Part shown: positions 17,265-25,606 of the stretch, in pieces
Numbering within the stretch: the stretch's first letter is position 1
Layout of the letters: every line of letters begins with the position of its first letter
NCBI GenBank assembly: GCA_041912595.1
Contig: JAYRMR010000023.1
Location: forward strand, 1-64,000
Reading direction: 5' to 3'
Length of the DNA: 64,000 nucleotides
Source: Roseateles_B sp041912595
Lineage (GTDB): Bacteria > Pseudomonadota > Gammaproteobacteria > Burkholderiales > Burkholderiaceae_C
Made by a program: the position numbers and the translations under genes
Notes under the pieces: model-generated
The model's database searches: none
The model's input: only the letters and a program-made list of their open reading frames with translations
Told to the model about the DNA's origin: nothing

Positions 17265-19265
17265 TCACTCGGCGGCCTTGAGCTTCAGCAGCTCGGCGCC
17301 ATCGCCCACCTGATCGCCGACCGCGAACAGCAGCTCGGCCACGACGCCGTCACGCGGCGCGGTGATGGTGTGCTCCATCTTCATCGCCTCCATCACGGCC
17401 AGCGGCTGGCCCTGGGTGACGGCATCGCCCACCTGGGCCAGGAAGGCCACGAGCTTGCCCGGCATGGGCGCCGTCAGACGGCCACCCTCGCCCTGCCCTT
17501 CGCCGGCGTGCGCGATCACGTCGACCTCGGTCATCAGCGCGGAGCCCGCATCGGCGAACACCGCCACCTGCTCACCCTGCTTGTAGGTCTTGACGATCAC
17601 GCGCTGCAGGCCGGGGCCCTCGCCCAGCAGCAGCTCGTGCTGCTCGGTGCCGGTGGAGCGCACGGCGAAGGCGACGGATTCGCCCGCCACCGTCAGCGCC
17701 ATGCCGCCCTGGTGGTGACGCGACAGCAGCACCTCGTGATGCGCCTCGCCCTCGGCCAGATCGAAGCGGCGCGCCGAGGCGCCGAAGAGGCGCCAGCCGT
17801 CGCGGCGGCTCCAGGGGTCGCTGCCCACCGTCGCGGCTTCCTCTGCCAGCGTGTGGGCGACGACGGCCGCGGCGGCCACGCGCAGGGGCAGGCCGGGCTG
17901 GCCGAACAGGGCCGCCTTCTCGCGTTCGATCAGGGCGGTGTCGAGGTCCGCGCCCGCGAAGGAGGCCGTGGCGGCGCAGCGGCGCAGGAAGGCGACGTTG
18001 GTCTGCAGGCCGACGATGTGGGTGTCGCGCAGGCTCGCATCCAGGCGGGCCAGGGCCTGTTCGCGCGTCTCGCCCCAGACGATCAGCTTGGCGACCATGG
18101 AGTCGTAGAAGGGGCTGATCTCGTCGCCCTCGTCGACCCCGGAATCGATGCGGATGTCACCGCGCTGGAACTTCACGTGGGCGGGCCAGCGGGCCACCCC
18201 GAGGCGGCCGGTGGCGGGCAGGAAGCCGGCTTCCGGGTTCTCGGCGCAGATGCGGGCCTCGATGGCGTGGCCGTGCATGCGCAGCTCGTGCTGCTTCAGC
18301 GGCAGCGGCTCGCCGGACGCCACGCGCAGCTGCCACTCGACCAGATCCTGGCCGGTGATGGCTTCGGTGACGGGATGCTCCACCTGCAGGCGGGTGTTCA
18401 TCTCCATGAAGTAGAAGCGGCCATCCTGCTCGGCGATGAACTCGACGGTGCCGGCGCCCACATAGCCCACGGCCTGGGCCGCGGCCACGGCGGCCTCGCC
18501 CATCTCGCGGCGGCGGGCCTCGGTCATGCCGGGCGCCGGCGCCTCCTCCAGCACCTTCTGGTGGCGGCGCTGCACGGAGCAGTCGCGCTCGAACAGGTAG
18601 ACGCAGTCGCCCTGGGTGTCGCCGAAGACCTGGATCTCGATGTGACGCGGCTTCTGCACGTAGCGCTCGATCAGCACGGCGTCATCGCCGAAGCTGTTGA
18701 TGGCCTCGCGCTTGCAGGAGGCCAGCGCGGCGTCGAACTCCTCGGCCGCATACACCGCGCGCATGCCCTTGCCGCCGCCCCCGGCGCTGGCCTTGATCAG
18801 CACGGGATAGCCGATGCGATCGGCTTCCTTCTTCAGCAAGGCCGGGTCCTGGTCCGCGCCGTGGTAGCCGGGGACGAGGGGCACGCCGGCCTTTTCCATC
18901 AGGCGCTTGGACTCGGCCTTGAGGCCCATGGCCTGGATGGCCGAGGCCGGCGGGCCGATGAACACGAGACCGGCGGCCGCGCAGGCCTGGGCGAAGTCCT
19001 CGTTTTCCGACAGGAAGCCGTAGCCCGGATGGATGGCCTCGGCGCCGGTGGCCTGGGCCGCCTCGATGATGCGCTGCCACTGCAGGTAGGAGTCACGCGG
19101 CGCCGGGCCGCCGATCAGCACGCCCTCGTCGCAGGCCTGCACGTGGCGCGCGCGGGCGTCGGCCTCGGAGTAGACCGCCACGGTCTTCACGCCCAGGCGG
19201 CGCGCCGTCGCGGCAACGCGGCAGGCGATCTCGCCTCGATTTGCAATCAGGATCTTCTTGAACAT
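17265..19265 (-). CDS. liuD: Methylcrotonyl-CoA carboxylase, biotin-carrying alpha subunit
   Basis: A 666-residue subunit that carboxylates its own biotin with ATP and bicarbonate and then serves methylcrotonyl-CoA carboxylase in leucine catabolism. It starts MFKKILIANRGEIACRV, the standard opening of biotin carboxylases. The ATP-grasp region includes KASAGGGGKGMR, and the biotin attachment site is VMEAMKMEHT with Lys629 near the C-terminus. The length fits MccA-type subunits. Its partner beta subunit is 6 kb upstream on the same strand (25607-27214), separated by the hydratase, VapBC and biotin genes. The enzyme needs the biotin whose synthesis genes immediately precede it. Confidence 0.95.
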   Translation of the reverse strand: MFKKILIANRGEIACRVAATARRLGVKTVAVYSEADARARHVQACDEGVLIGGPAPRDSYLQWQRIIEAAQATGAEAIHPGYGFLSENEDFAQACAAAGLVFIGPPASAIQAMGLKAESKRLMEKAGVPLVPGYHGADQDPALLKKEADRIGYPVLIKASAGGGGKGMRAVYAAEEFDAALASCKREAINSFGDDAVLIERYVQKPRHIEIQVFGDTQGDCVYLFERDCSVQRRHQKVLEEAPAPGMTEARRREMGEAAVAAAQAVGYVGAGTVEFIAEQDGRFYFMEMNTRLQVEHPVTEAITGQDLVEWQLRVASGEPLPLKQHELRMHGHAIEARICAENPEAGFLPATGRLGVARWPAHVKFQRGDIRIDSGVDEGDEISPFYDSMVAKLIVWGETREQALARLDASLRDTHIVGLQTNVAFLRRCAATASFAGADLDTALIEREKAALFGQPGLPLRVAAAAVVAHTLAEEAATVGSDPWSRRDGWRLFGASARRFDLAEGEAHHEVLLSRHHQGGMALTVAGESVAFAVRSTGTEQHELLLGEGPGLQRVIVKTYKQGEQVAVFADAGSALMTEVDVIAHAGEGQGEGGRLTAPMPGKLVAFLAQVGDAVTQGQPLAVMEAMKMEHTITAPRDGVVAELLFAVGDQVGDGAELLKLKAAE

Positions 19266-19416
19266 GGCGGTGACTCCGTTTTCTTGTGATCAGCGGGCGG
19301 CCGGTAAGCCGCGGTGTGCATCTGGAGGGCTGGGTTGCCCTTTGGATCCAAAAACTCAGTTCGACTTGCAGAACAGCTTGCAAAGCGCTGACCTGAGTCC
19401 AGCGGCGCCCGAGGAT

Positions 19417-19469
19417 CCGGCTTTGCCGGGCCGACGGGCGCGCCCCCTCGAGGGGGCCGGCGAAGCCGG
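19417..19469. repeat. Cluster of three GC-rich hairpins between bioB and the MCC alpha gene
   Basis: Three perfect stem-loops lie close together in the 215-base gap: CCGGC-TTT-GCCGG (19417-19429), GCCCCCTCGAGGGGGC (19442-19457) and CCGGC-GAA-GCCGG (19457-19469). None has a U-run. They may be a mobile REP-like intergenic element, an RNA-processing site or an attenuating structure that sets relative expression of bio and mcc genes. Confidence 0.6.
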
Positions 19470-19480
19470 TAGGGAGAGGG

Positions 19481-20581
19481 TCAAGCCGCTGCGCTGCAAC
19501 CGCGCAGCGTGCCAACCGGCGCCGGCTCGGTCGCATTCAGGCGGATCTTGGCTTCCTTGCCATGGCCGTCCGACAGCTCGGCCTCCGTGGCGCAATGCAT
19601 GCCCAGACGGTCCAGCAGCGCGCGGTCCTTCTCGGCCTGCGGGTTGGAGGTGGTGAGGAGCTTGTCGCCGTAGAACATGCTGTTGGCGCCGGCCAGGAAG
19701 CACAGGGCCTGCAGGCTCTCGGGCATCTCCTCGCGGCCGGCCGAGAGGCGGACCATGGCGCGCGGCATGATGATGCGGGCGACGGCGATCGTGCGCACGA
19801 ACTCGAAGGGGTCGAGCTGGGCGGTACCGGACAGCGGCGTGCCCTCGACCTGCACGAGGTTGTTGATGGGCACGGACTCCGGGTAGGGATTCAGGTTGGC
19901 CAGCTGGACCAGCAGGCCCGCGCGCTCGCGGCGCGTCTCGCCCAGGCCCACGATGCCGCCGGAGCAGACCTTCAGGCCTTGCGCACGCACGCGGTCCAGC
20001 GTGTCCAGGCGGTCCTGGTAGGTGCGGGTGGTGATGATCTGGCCGTAGAACTCGGGCGAGGTGTCGAGGTTGTGGTTGTAGTAGTCGAGGCCCGCATCCT
20101 TGAGCTTCTCGGCCTGGCCGTCCGCCAGCATGCCGGCGGTGAGGCAGGTCTCCAGGCCCAGCGCCTTGACCTCGGAGATCATCTCGCCGATGGCCTCGAT
20201 GTGGCGCTCCTTGGGCGAACGCCAGGCGGCGCCCATGCAGAAGCGGGTCGCGCCATTGGCCTTGGCGGCGCGGGCGGCCTCCATCACCTCCTGCAGCGGG
20301 ATCAGCTTCTCGGCCTTGAGGCCGGTGTCGAAGTGGGCCGACTGCGGGCAGTAGGCGCAATCCTCCTCGCAGCCGCCGGTCTTGATGGACAGCAGCGTGG
20401 AGAGCTGGATCGCGTTGGCATCGAAGTGCTCGCGGTGCACCTGCTGGGCGCGGAAGAGGAGGTCGTTGAAGGGCAGCTCGAACAGCTCGGCGACTTCGTT
20501 GACCGTCCAGGCCTTGGCGTTGCGGCGCTCGGCGTCGGTGGTGGGCGTGAGCGTCTGGACTTGGTTAGTGGTCTGCTTCAT
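19481..20581 (-). CDS. bioB: Biotin synthase
   Basis: A 366-residue radical SAM enzyme that inserts sulfur into dethiobiotin. The cluster motif GGCEEDCAYCPQSAHF gives Cys71, Cys75 and Cys78 (CX3CX2C). GATRFCMGAAWRSP and the YYNHNLDTS segment are family signatures, and AGANSMFYGDKLLTT near the C-terminus is also typical. The start at MKQTTNQVQT lies 2 bases past the bioD stop codon; the longer frame overlaps bioD. It is the final gene of the bioA-bioF-bioD-bioB block. The last about 10 residues (RGCSAAA) are an ordinary variable tail. Confidence 0.96.
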   Translation of the reverse strand: MKQTTNQVQTLTPTTDAERRNAKAWTVNEVAELFELPFNDLLFRAQQVHREHFDANAIQLSTLLSIKTGGCEEDCAYCPQSAHFDTGLKAEKLIPLQEVMEAARAAKANGATRFCMGAAWRSPKERHIEAIGEMISEVKALGLETCLTAGMLADGQAEKLKDAGLDYYNHNLDTSPEFYGQIITTRTYQDRLDTLDRVRAQGLKVCSGGIVGLGETRRERAGLLVQLANLNPYPESVPINNLVQVEGTPLSGTAQLDPFEFVRTIAVARIIMPRAMVRLSAGREEMPESLQALCFLAGANSMFYGDKLLTTSNPQAEKDRALLDRLGMHCATEAELSDGHGKEAKIRLNATEPAPVGTLRGCSAAA

Positions 20582-20583
20582 GG

Positions 20584-21315
20584 TCAGGGTTCCTGGACTT
20601 GTCGCACGGCCTGCAGCAAGGCGGCAGGCATCAGGGAGAAATGGGCGGCCACGGCCGCAGGGGAAGGATCGGCAAGACGGGGCACCTGGCCCCAGCAAGG
20701 CGCGCCCATCCGGTCGAAATGGGCGGCCAGCGCGGCGACATTGTCGGCCACATGGGTCTGGCGCGGGTCGGCGACATTGGCCACCCAGCCCGCCAGGCGC
20801 AGGCCGCGGGCGCGGATGGCCTCGGCCGTCAGCAGCGCGTGGTTGATGCAGCCGAGGCGCAGGCCGACGACCAGCAGCACAGGCAGCGCGAGGTCCACGG
20901 CGAGGTCGGCGGTGTCGTAGGCGTCATTGAGCGGAACACGGAAGCCGCCCACGCCCTCGACCAGCGCCAGCTCGCCGAGCTGCGCGCTGGCGCGGATGGC
21001 GGCGAGCAGCGGCTCGCGGGCCAGCGTCCGGCCCTCCAGCCGTGCGGCGATGTGCGGCGCGCAGGGCTCGCGGAACTGCACGGGGCCGACCTGCGCCGGC
21101 GTGAGCCCCAGGCGCTGGGCCGCGTGGAGCTGCAGCACGTCCTCGTTGACCCACTCACCGCGCGCGTCCTGCACCTGGCCGGCCGCGAGCGACTTCACCG
21201 GCACCACGCGCGCCCCGGCCTCGGCCAGCGCGTGCGTCAGCCCGGCGGTGATGCAGGTCTTGCCGATCTCGGTGTCGGTGCCTGTGATGAACAGGCCCTG
21301 GAGGCGCGTGCTCAT
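20584..21315 (-). CDS. bioD: Dethiobiotin synthetase
   Basis: A 243-residue ATP-dependent carboxylase that closes the ureido ring of 7,8-diaminopelargonic acid to give dethiobiotin. The P-loop TGTDTEIGKT spans residues 11-20 with Lys19. PVKSLAAGQVQD and FREPCAPHIAARLEG follow where substrate-binding residues are expected, and LALVEGVGGFRVPLND carries the acidic metal site. Its start overlaps the bioF stop codon by 4 bases. The conserved PVK(P/S) region has KSLAAG instead of the common KPVAAG, a minor variation. Confidence 0.94.
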   Translation of the reverse strand: MSTRLQGLFITGTDTEIGKTCITAGLTHALAEAGARVVPVKSLAAGQVQDARGEWVNEDVLQLHAAQRLGLTPAQVGPVQFREPCAPHIAARLEGRTLAREPLLAAIRASAQLGELALVEGVGGFRVPLNDAYDTADLAVDLALPVLLVVGLRLGCINHALLTAEAIRARGLRLAGWVANVADPRQTHVADNVAALAAHFDRMGAPCWGQVPRLADPSPAAVAAHFSLMPAALLQAVRQVQEP

Positions 21316-22541
21316 GCGGCGGCTCTTTCCATGTCAGCCGCCGCGGTCTCCAGCGCAGCGAGCAGGCGATCCACATCGGCGACGGTGTGCGTCGCGCACA
21401 GCGTGATGCGCAGGCGCGCCTCGCCCACGGCGACGGTCGGCGGGCGGATGCCCGGCACGCGCAGGCCCTCGCGCTCCAGGCGGGCGGCAAGCTGCATCAC
21501 CTCGGCATTGCCGCCCACGATCAGCGGGCGCACCGGCGTCTCGCTGGGCGCCAGGCGCCAGGGCAGGCCGCGGTGGCGCTTGAGGAGGGCCTTGATGCCC
21601 TGGGCCAGCTGCTGCTGCAGCGCCTTCAGGTGCTCGCGGCGCTGCTGGCCGACCTCGCTCTCGATCAGGTCGAAGCTGGTCAGCAGCGCATGCTCCACGG
21701 CCGGCGGCGAGGCCGTCGAGAAGATGTAGTTGCGTGCCGCCTGCAGCAGGTATTCCGTGATGGTCTCGTGCGCGACGACGAAGGCGCCGGCCAGCCCCGC
21801 GGCCTTGCCCAGCGTGCCCACGAGGATCAGGCGTTCGCTGCAGAGGTCGAAGTGCTCCAGCGAGCCCCGCCCCTTGCGGCCCAGCACGCCGAAGCCGTGC
21901 GCGTCATCGACGATCAGCCAGGCGTCGAATTCCTCGGCCAGGGCGAGCAGCGCGGGCAGCGGCGCGATGTCCCCGTCCATGCTGAAGACCGCGTCGGTGA
22001 CGATGAGCTTGACCTTGGCCGTGCTCGCCGCCAGCAGCGTGCGCAGGCCGGCGACGTCGGCGTGGCCGTAGCGCGTCGTCTTGGCACGGGCCAGGCGGCT
22101 GCCGTCGATCAGGGAGGCGTGGTTGAGGGTCTCGGAGAAGATCTCCGCCTCGACATCGCCCAGCGCCGTCACCACCGCCAGATTGGCCATGTAGCCGGTG
22201 CAGAAGCCCAGCGCACGGGCATGCGGGATGTGGGGCGAGAACCAGTCGGCCAGCGTGTCGGTCACGCGCTTGTGCGCGACCGAATGGCCGCTCACGAGGG
22301 GCGATGCGCCGCTGCCGCCGCCATAGAGCCGCGCGCCTTCGGCCAGGGCCTCGGCGATGCGCGGATGGGCGGCGAGGCCCAGGTAGTCATTGCTGCAGAA
22401 CATCAGCAGCTCGCGCGAGAGGCCGTCGGCGCCGCGCACCGTCTGGTGGGGCGCAGTGGGGCTCTCCGCCTCGCGCAGGAAGCGGGTCAGGGACTGCGCT
22501 TCAATGGCGCGCAGCTTGGAACTCAGGTGATCAAGCAACAT
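21312..22541 (-). CDS. bioF: 8-amino-7-oxononanoate synthase (KAPA synthase)
   Basis: A 409-residue PLP enzyme that condenses pimeloyl-ACP/CoA with alanine. Visible landmarks are FCSNDYLGLAAHP (49-61), the Gly-rich GGGSGASPLVSGHS (74-87), VDDAHGFGVLG (211-221) and the PLP lysine in VGTLGKAAG (Lys246). The length is slightly above the usual 385-390, mainly from the N-terminus. It overlaps bioA by 11 bases and bioD by 4 bases, so the block is translationally coupled. Pimelate-supplying genes bioC and bioH are not in the window. Confidence 0.95.
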   Translation of the reverse strand: MLLDHLSSKLRAIEAQSLTRFLREAESPTAPHQTVRGADGLSRELLMFCSNDYLGLAAHPRIAEALAEGARLYGGGSGASPLVSGHSVAHKRVTDTLADWFSPHIPHARALGFCTGYMANLAVVTALGDVEAEIFSETLNHASLIDGSRLARAKTTRYGHADVAGLRTLLAASTAKVKLIVTDAVFSMDGDIAPLPALLALAEEFDAWLIVDDAHGFGVLGRKGRGSLEHFDLCSERLILVGTLGKAAGLAGAFVVAHETITEYLLQAARNYIFSTASPPAVEHALLTSFDLIESEVGQQRREHLKALQQQLAQGIKALLKRHRGLPWRLAPSETPVRPLIVGGNAEVMQLAARLEREGLRVPGIRPPTVAVGEARLRITLCATHTVADVDRLLAALETAAADMERAAA

Positions 22542-24111
22542 CGGATTCAGGGAAGAGATCGGCCAGGGTGCGGCGTACCGCGTCCGCCAGCCAGCGCGCC
22601 ACGTCGGCGTCGATCAGGTAGGGCGGCATCAGGTAGACCGTGCGCCCGATCGGGCGGATCAGCAGCTCATGCCGCCGCGCGGCCAGATGGAAGGACTCGG
22701 CGAAGCCCGCGGGGGCGTCGACCACGTCAAAGGCCAGGATCATGCCCTGCTGCCGCAGATGGGCCACACGCGCATGCTTCGCCAGCGGGGCGAAGGCCTC
22801 GGCCAATTGCGAAGCCTGTTCGGCGTTGCGCGCGAGCTGCCCGGCATCGAAGCGGTCCAGCACGGCGTTGGCCGCGGCGCAGGCGAGCGCGTTGCCGGTG
22901 TAGGAATGCGAATGCAGGAAGCCGCGGGTGACGTCCTCGGACCAGAAGGCGCGGTAGACGGCGTCGGTGGTGAGCACCAGCGAGAGCGGCAGCGTGCCGG
23001 CGGTGATGCCCTTGGACAGCAAGATGAAATCGGGCCACAGGGATTGTTGGCCCCCACGCTCGCGGGTACGCGAGCTGCCCCCCACGGGGGCTTCGCCAGC
23101 TTGGGACGGCCCGGCGCTGGACAGGTCTTGTTGGCCCCCACGCTCGCGGGTACGCGAGCTGCCCCCCACGGGGGCTTCGCCAGCTTGGGACGGCCCGGCG
23201 CTGGACAGGTCTTGTTGGCCCCCACGCTCGCGGGTACGCGAGCTGCCCCCCACGGGGGCTTCGCCAGCTTGGGACGGCCCGGCGCTGGCGAGGTCGCCCT
23301 CGACCAGCGTGTGCTGCCAAGCAAAGAACTGCCCCGTGCGCCCGCAGCCCACGGCGATCTCGTCGGCGATGAGGTGGATGCCGAACTCGCGCGTCATCGC
23401 GCGCACCTGGCGCAGGTAGTCGGGCGAGTGCATGACCATGCCGGCCGCGCCCTGCACGAGCGGCTCCAGAATCACGGCGGCGATGTGGGCGTGACGCTCG
23501 GCCAGCAGCGTGCGCAGCGCGGCCAGGGCCTCGGCCTCGTTGCCCAGACGGCTGTCGGGCGAGTCCACGATATGGGCACGCATCAGCAGCGGGTCGTAGG
23601 CATCGCGGAAGATGGCGACGTCGGTCACGGCCAGCGCGCCGATGGTCTCGCCGTGGTAGCCGTTGCGCAGGCACACGAACTCGCGCTTGTCGCCGTGGCC
23701 GAGGTTGCGCCAGCTGTGGAAGCTCTGCTTGAGCGCGATCTCGACCGCACTCGCACCATCGCTGCCGAAGAAGACGTGCCCCAGCGCGCCACCGGTGCGC
23801 GCGCTCAGGCGTTCACCGAGGCGGATGGCGGGCTCGTGCGTGCAGCCGGCCAGCATCACGTGCGGCAGGGTGTCGAGCTGCTGCTTGATGGCGGCATTGA
23901 CGCCGGCATCCGAGTGGCCGAAGAGGTTGACCCACCAGGAGCTGTTGGCGTCGAAATAGCGGTGGCCGTCGAAGTCGATGAGCCAGGGCCCCTCGCCCCG
24001 CGCGATGGGCAGCGGCGGCACGCGCTCGGCCCGCGCCATCTGCGTGCAGGGATGCCACACCGCATCAAGGCTGCGGCGTTGCAAGGCGGCGGTGGTGCGG
24101 TCGTCAGCCAT
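22531..24111 (-). CDS. bioA: Adenosylmethionine-8-amino-7-oxononanoate aminotransferase with repeat insertion
   Basis: A 526-residue PLP aminotransferase making 7,8-diaminopelargonate. VNLFGHSDAG, GSDGASAVEIALK, YHGETIGAL and the PLP lysine in LLSKGITAGT (Lys367) are clear. The normal protein is about 430-450 residues; here residues 274-357 are three tandem 28-residue units (SAGPSQAGEAPVGGSS, then RTRERGGQQ) encoded by an 84-bp hairpin-rich DNA repeat. They sit in a surface turn just before LWPDFILLSKG, close to the cofactor lysine. Without them the protein would be 442 residues. The frame is kept, so the enzyme may still work. The gene starts 9 bases after the methylglutaconyl-CoA hydratase stop codon. 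Confidence 0.93.
   Translation of the reverse strand: MADDRTTAALQRRSLDAVWHPCTQMARAERVPPLPIARGEGPWLIDFDGHRYFDANSSWWVNLFGHSDAGVNAAIKQQLDTLPHVMLAGCTHEPAIRLGERLSARTGGALGHVFFGSDGASAVEIALKQSFHSWRNLGHGDKREFVCLRNGYHGETIGALAVTDVAIFRDAYDPLLMRAHIVDSPDSRLGNEAEALAALRTLLAERHAHIAAVILEPLVQGAAGMVMHSPDYLRQVRAMTREFGIHLIADEIAVGCGRTGQFFAWQHTLVEGDLASAGPSQAGEAPVGGSSRTRERGGQQDLSSAGPSQAGEAPVGGSSRTRERGGQQDLSSAGPSQAGEAPVGGSSRTRERGGQQSLWPDFILLSKGITAGTLPLSLVLTTDAVYRAFWSEDVTRGFLHSHSYTGNALACAAANAVLDRFDAGQLARNAEQASQLAEAFAPLAKHARVAHLRQQGMILAFDVVDAPAGFAESFHLAARRHELLIRPIGRTVYLMPPYLIDADVARWLADAVRRTLADLFPESDVA
23044..23288. repeat. 84-bp tandem repeat (2.9 copies) inside bioA
   Basis: Units begin at 23044, 23128 and 23212 and are essentially identical. 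Each carries two perfect hairpins: GCTCGCG-GGTA-CGCGAGC (23058-23075 in copy 1) and GCCCCC-CAC-GGGGGC (23077-23091). This is a REP-like structure. Because 84 is divisible by 3, the array stays in the bioA reading frame. Confidence 0.95.
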
Positions 24112-24120
24112 GGTCCGGCG

Positions 24121-24903
24121 TCATGCGAGCCACGAGGGCTTGGTCTTGTTCAGGAAACTCTGCACGCCCTCGCGCCCTTCGGCGGAGGCGCGGATGTCGG
24201 CGATGCGGCGCGCGGTGTCGTCGCGCAGCGGCGGCGTGATCTCGCGGTGGGCCACGTCCTGCACCAGGCGCTTGCAGGCGCGCACGGCGGCCGGGCCGTT
24301 GGCGCACAGCGCGTCGACCAGGGACTGCACCTTGGCGTCCAGCGTCTCGGGCGTGGCCAGCTCGTGCACCAGACCCAGGCGGTGCGCCTCGGCGGCGCCG
24401 AAGCGCTCGGCGGTCACGAAGTAGCGGCGCGACGCCTGCTCGCCCAGCGCGCGCACGACGTAGGGGCCGATGGTGGCCGGCAGCAGGCCCAGCTTGGCCT
24501 CGGACAGGCAGAAGCCCGCGCCCTCCACCGCCGCGACCATGTCGCACGCCGAGACCAGGCCCACGCCGCCGGCATAGACATCGCCCTGCACGCGCGCAAT
24601 CACGGGCACGGGGCAGCTGTAGATCGTCCAGAGCATGTCGGCCAGGCGGCTGGCGTCGGCATGGTTCTCCTCCCAGCTGTAGCCGGCCATGGCCTTCATC
24701 CAGTTGAGATCGGCGCCCGCGCAGAAGGCCTTGCCCTCGGCGGCGAGCACGATGGCGCGCAGGGTCGGGTCTTGCCCCAGCGTGGCGAAGGCTGCGGTCA
24801 GCTCGGCGATGACGCCCTCGTTGAAGGCGTTGCGCACATCGGGACGGTTGAGGGTGACGCGGGCCACGTGGCCGTCGCGTTCGATCTTGAGCGTGCTCGT
24901 CAT
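24121..24903 (-). CDS. liuC: Enoyl-CoA hydratase family protein, probable methylglutaconyl-CoA hydratase
   Basis: A 260-residue crotonase-fold enzyme. GKAFCAGADLNWMKAMAGYS forms the first oxyanion-hole loop, and VYAGGVGLVSACDMVAA with LSEAKLGLLPATIGPYV form the second loop and catalytic region. The sequence NWMKAM and the position between methylcrotonyl-CoA carboxylase and HMG-CoA lyase genes point to hydration of 3-methylglutaconyl-CoA to HMG-CoA in leucine catabolism. It lies 21 bases downstream of vapC and 9 bases upstream of bioA. The isovaleryl-CoA dehydrogenase gene (liuA) that usually leads the cluster is absent from the window. Confidence 0.9.
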   Translation of the reverse strand: MTSTLKIERDGHVARVTLNRPDVRNAFNEGVIAELTAAFATLGQDPTLRAIVLAAEGKAFCAGADLNWMKAMAGYSWEENHADASRLADMLWTIYSCPVPVIARVQGDVYAGGVGLVSACDMVAAVEGAGFCLSEAKLGLLPATIGPYVVRALGEQASRRYFVTAERFGAAEAHRLGLVHELATPETLDAKVQSLVDALCANGPAAVRACKRLVQDVAHREITPPLRDDTARRIADIRASAEGREGVQSFLNKTKPSWLA

Positions 24904-24924
24904 GGGGTTCTCTTCTCGGTGCTC

Positions 24925-25326
24925 TCAGTGCTTCCAGACCTTGAGGCCGCGGTGGACCTCCAGGGCGTCGAAGTCGCGATCCTTGTGCAGCAGGGCGTAG
25001 TCGTTCTCGATGCAGAAGGTGGCCAGCAGGACGTCGATGGGGCTGCGCACCGTGTAGCCCTGGGCGCGCAGACTGCGGTAGTGGTCGACGGCGGCCATGG
25101 CCAGGGCTTCGCCGCCGGTGGGCTCGATGGCCAGGCTCTGCATCAGCAGCGTGGCCTGCCGCAGCTCGCGCGGGTGGCGGAAGCCGCGCAAGACCTCGAA
25201 CAGCACCAGGTCCGGCACCACGAGGCGCAGCTCGCCCTGATCCAGCAGCGCGGCCAGCTGATCGACGGCCGGGTGCGCGGCACCCGAGAAGAAGTCGATC
25301 CAGACGCTGGAATCAACGACGAGCAC
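24925..25326 (-). CDS. vapC: PIN-domain ribonuclease toxin, VapC-like
   Basis: A 133-residue PIN protein. Acidic residues expected at the active site are seen in LVVDSSVWIDFF (Asp5), VLFEVLRGF, PIDVLLATFC and LLHKDRDFDAL. VapC toxins are Mg-dependent endoribonucleases that cut tRNA or rRNA. The start overlaps the antitoxin gene by 14 bases, the normal coupled arrangement. It is inserted between the carboxyltransferase and hydratase genes of the leucine cluster on the same strand, and may add a plasmid-style stabilisation effect to the locus; that is inference. Confidence 0.9.
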   Translation of the reverse strand: MLVVDSSVWIDFFSGAAHPAVDQLAALLDQGELRLVVPDLVLFEVLRGFRHPRELRQATLLMQSLAIEPTGGEALAMAAVDHYRSLRAQGYTVRSPIDVLLATFCIENDYALLHKDRDFDALEVHRGLKVWKH

Positions 25327-25567
25327 GGCGCTCCCCCGGGGCGGGCTCGTGGACGGACAAGGGCGCGGACTCGGGCGATGCCGCCCAGTCCACGTCGTCG
25401 CCGCCTTCCCATTTCAGCTTGCCGCGCCACTTGAGCAGCTCGCGGTAGGCCGCCTGGCGCGCCAGCAGCTTCAGCCCGGCCTCGACCGCTTCCTTCTTGG
25501 TCTTGAAGGGGCCGGCCTGCAGGGCTTTCGCCATCAGCTCGTCATCGATCTCGATATTGGTGCGCAT
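25313..25567 (-). CDS. vapB: Type II antitoxin, VapB-like
   Basis: An 84-residue protein starting MRTNIEIDDELMAKALQ, the typical ribbon-helix-helix opening of VapB (type II AbrB/RHH) antitoxins. KTKKEAVEAGLKLLARQAAY follows. The C-terminal 40 residues are acidic and Pro-rich and would wrap around the toxin. I start it at 25567 rather than at 25594, because the ribbon-helix-helix strand begins there. The gap to the upstream carboxyltransferase stop codon is only 39 bases; it contains AT-rich sequence (TGTATAAAG on the minus strand) that could be a private autoregulated promoter. Confidence 0.88.
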   Translation of the reverse strand: MRTNIEIDDELMAKALQAGPFKTKKEAVEAGLKLLARQAAYRELLKWRGKLKWEGGDDVDWAASPESAPLSVHEPAPGERRARR

Positions 25568-25606
25568 GATGTGTACGTTTTCCAGAAGGCACACACACTT
25601 TATACA

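Noticed and set aside
23044..23288. Possible CRISPR array
   Set aside because: The units are contiguous 84-bp copies with no unique spacers and lie within the bioA frame; there are no cas genes.
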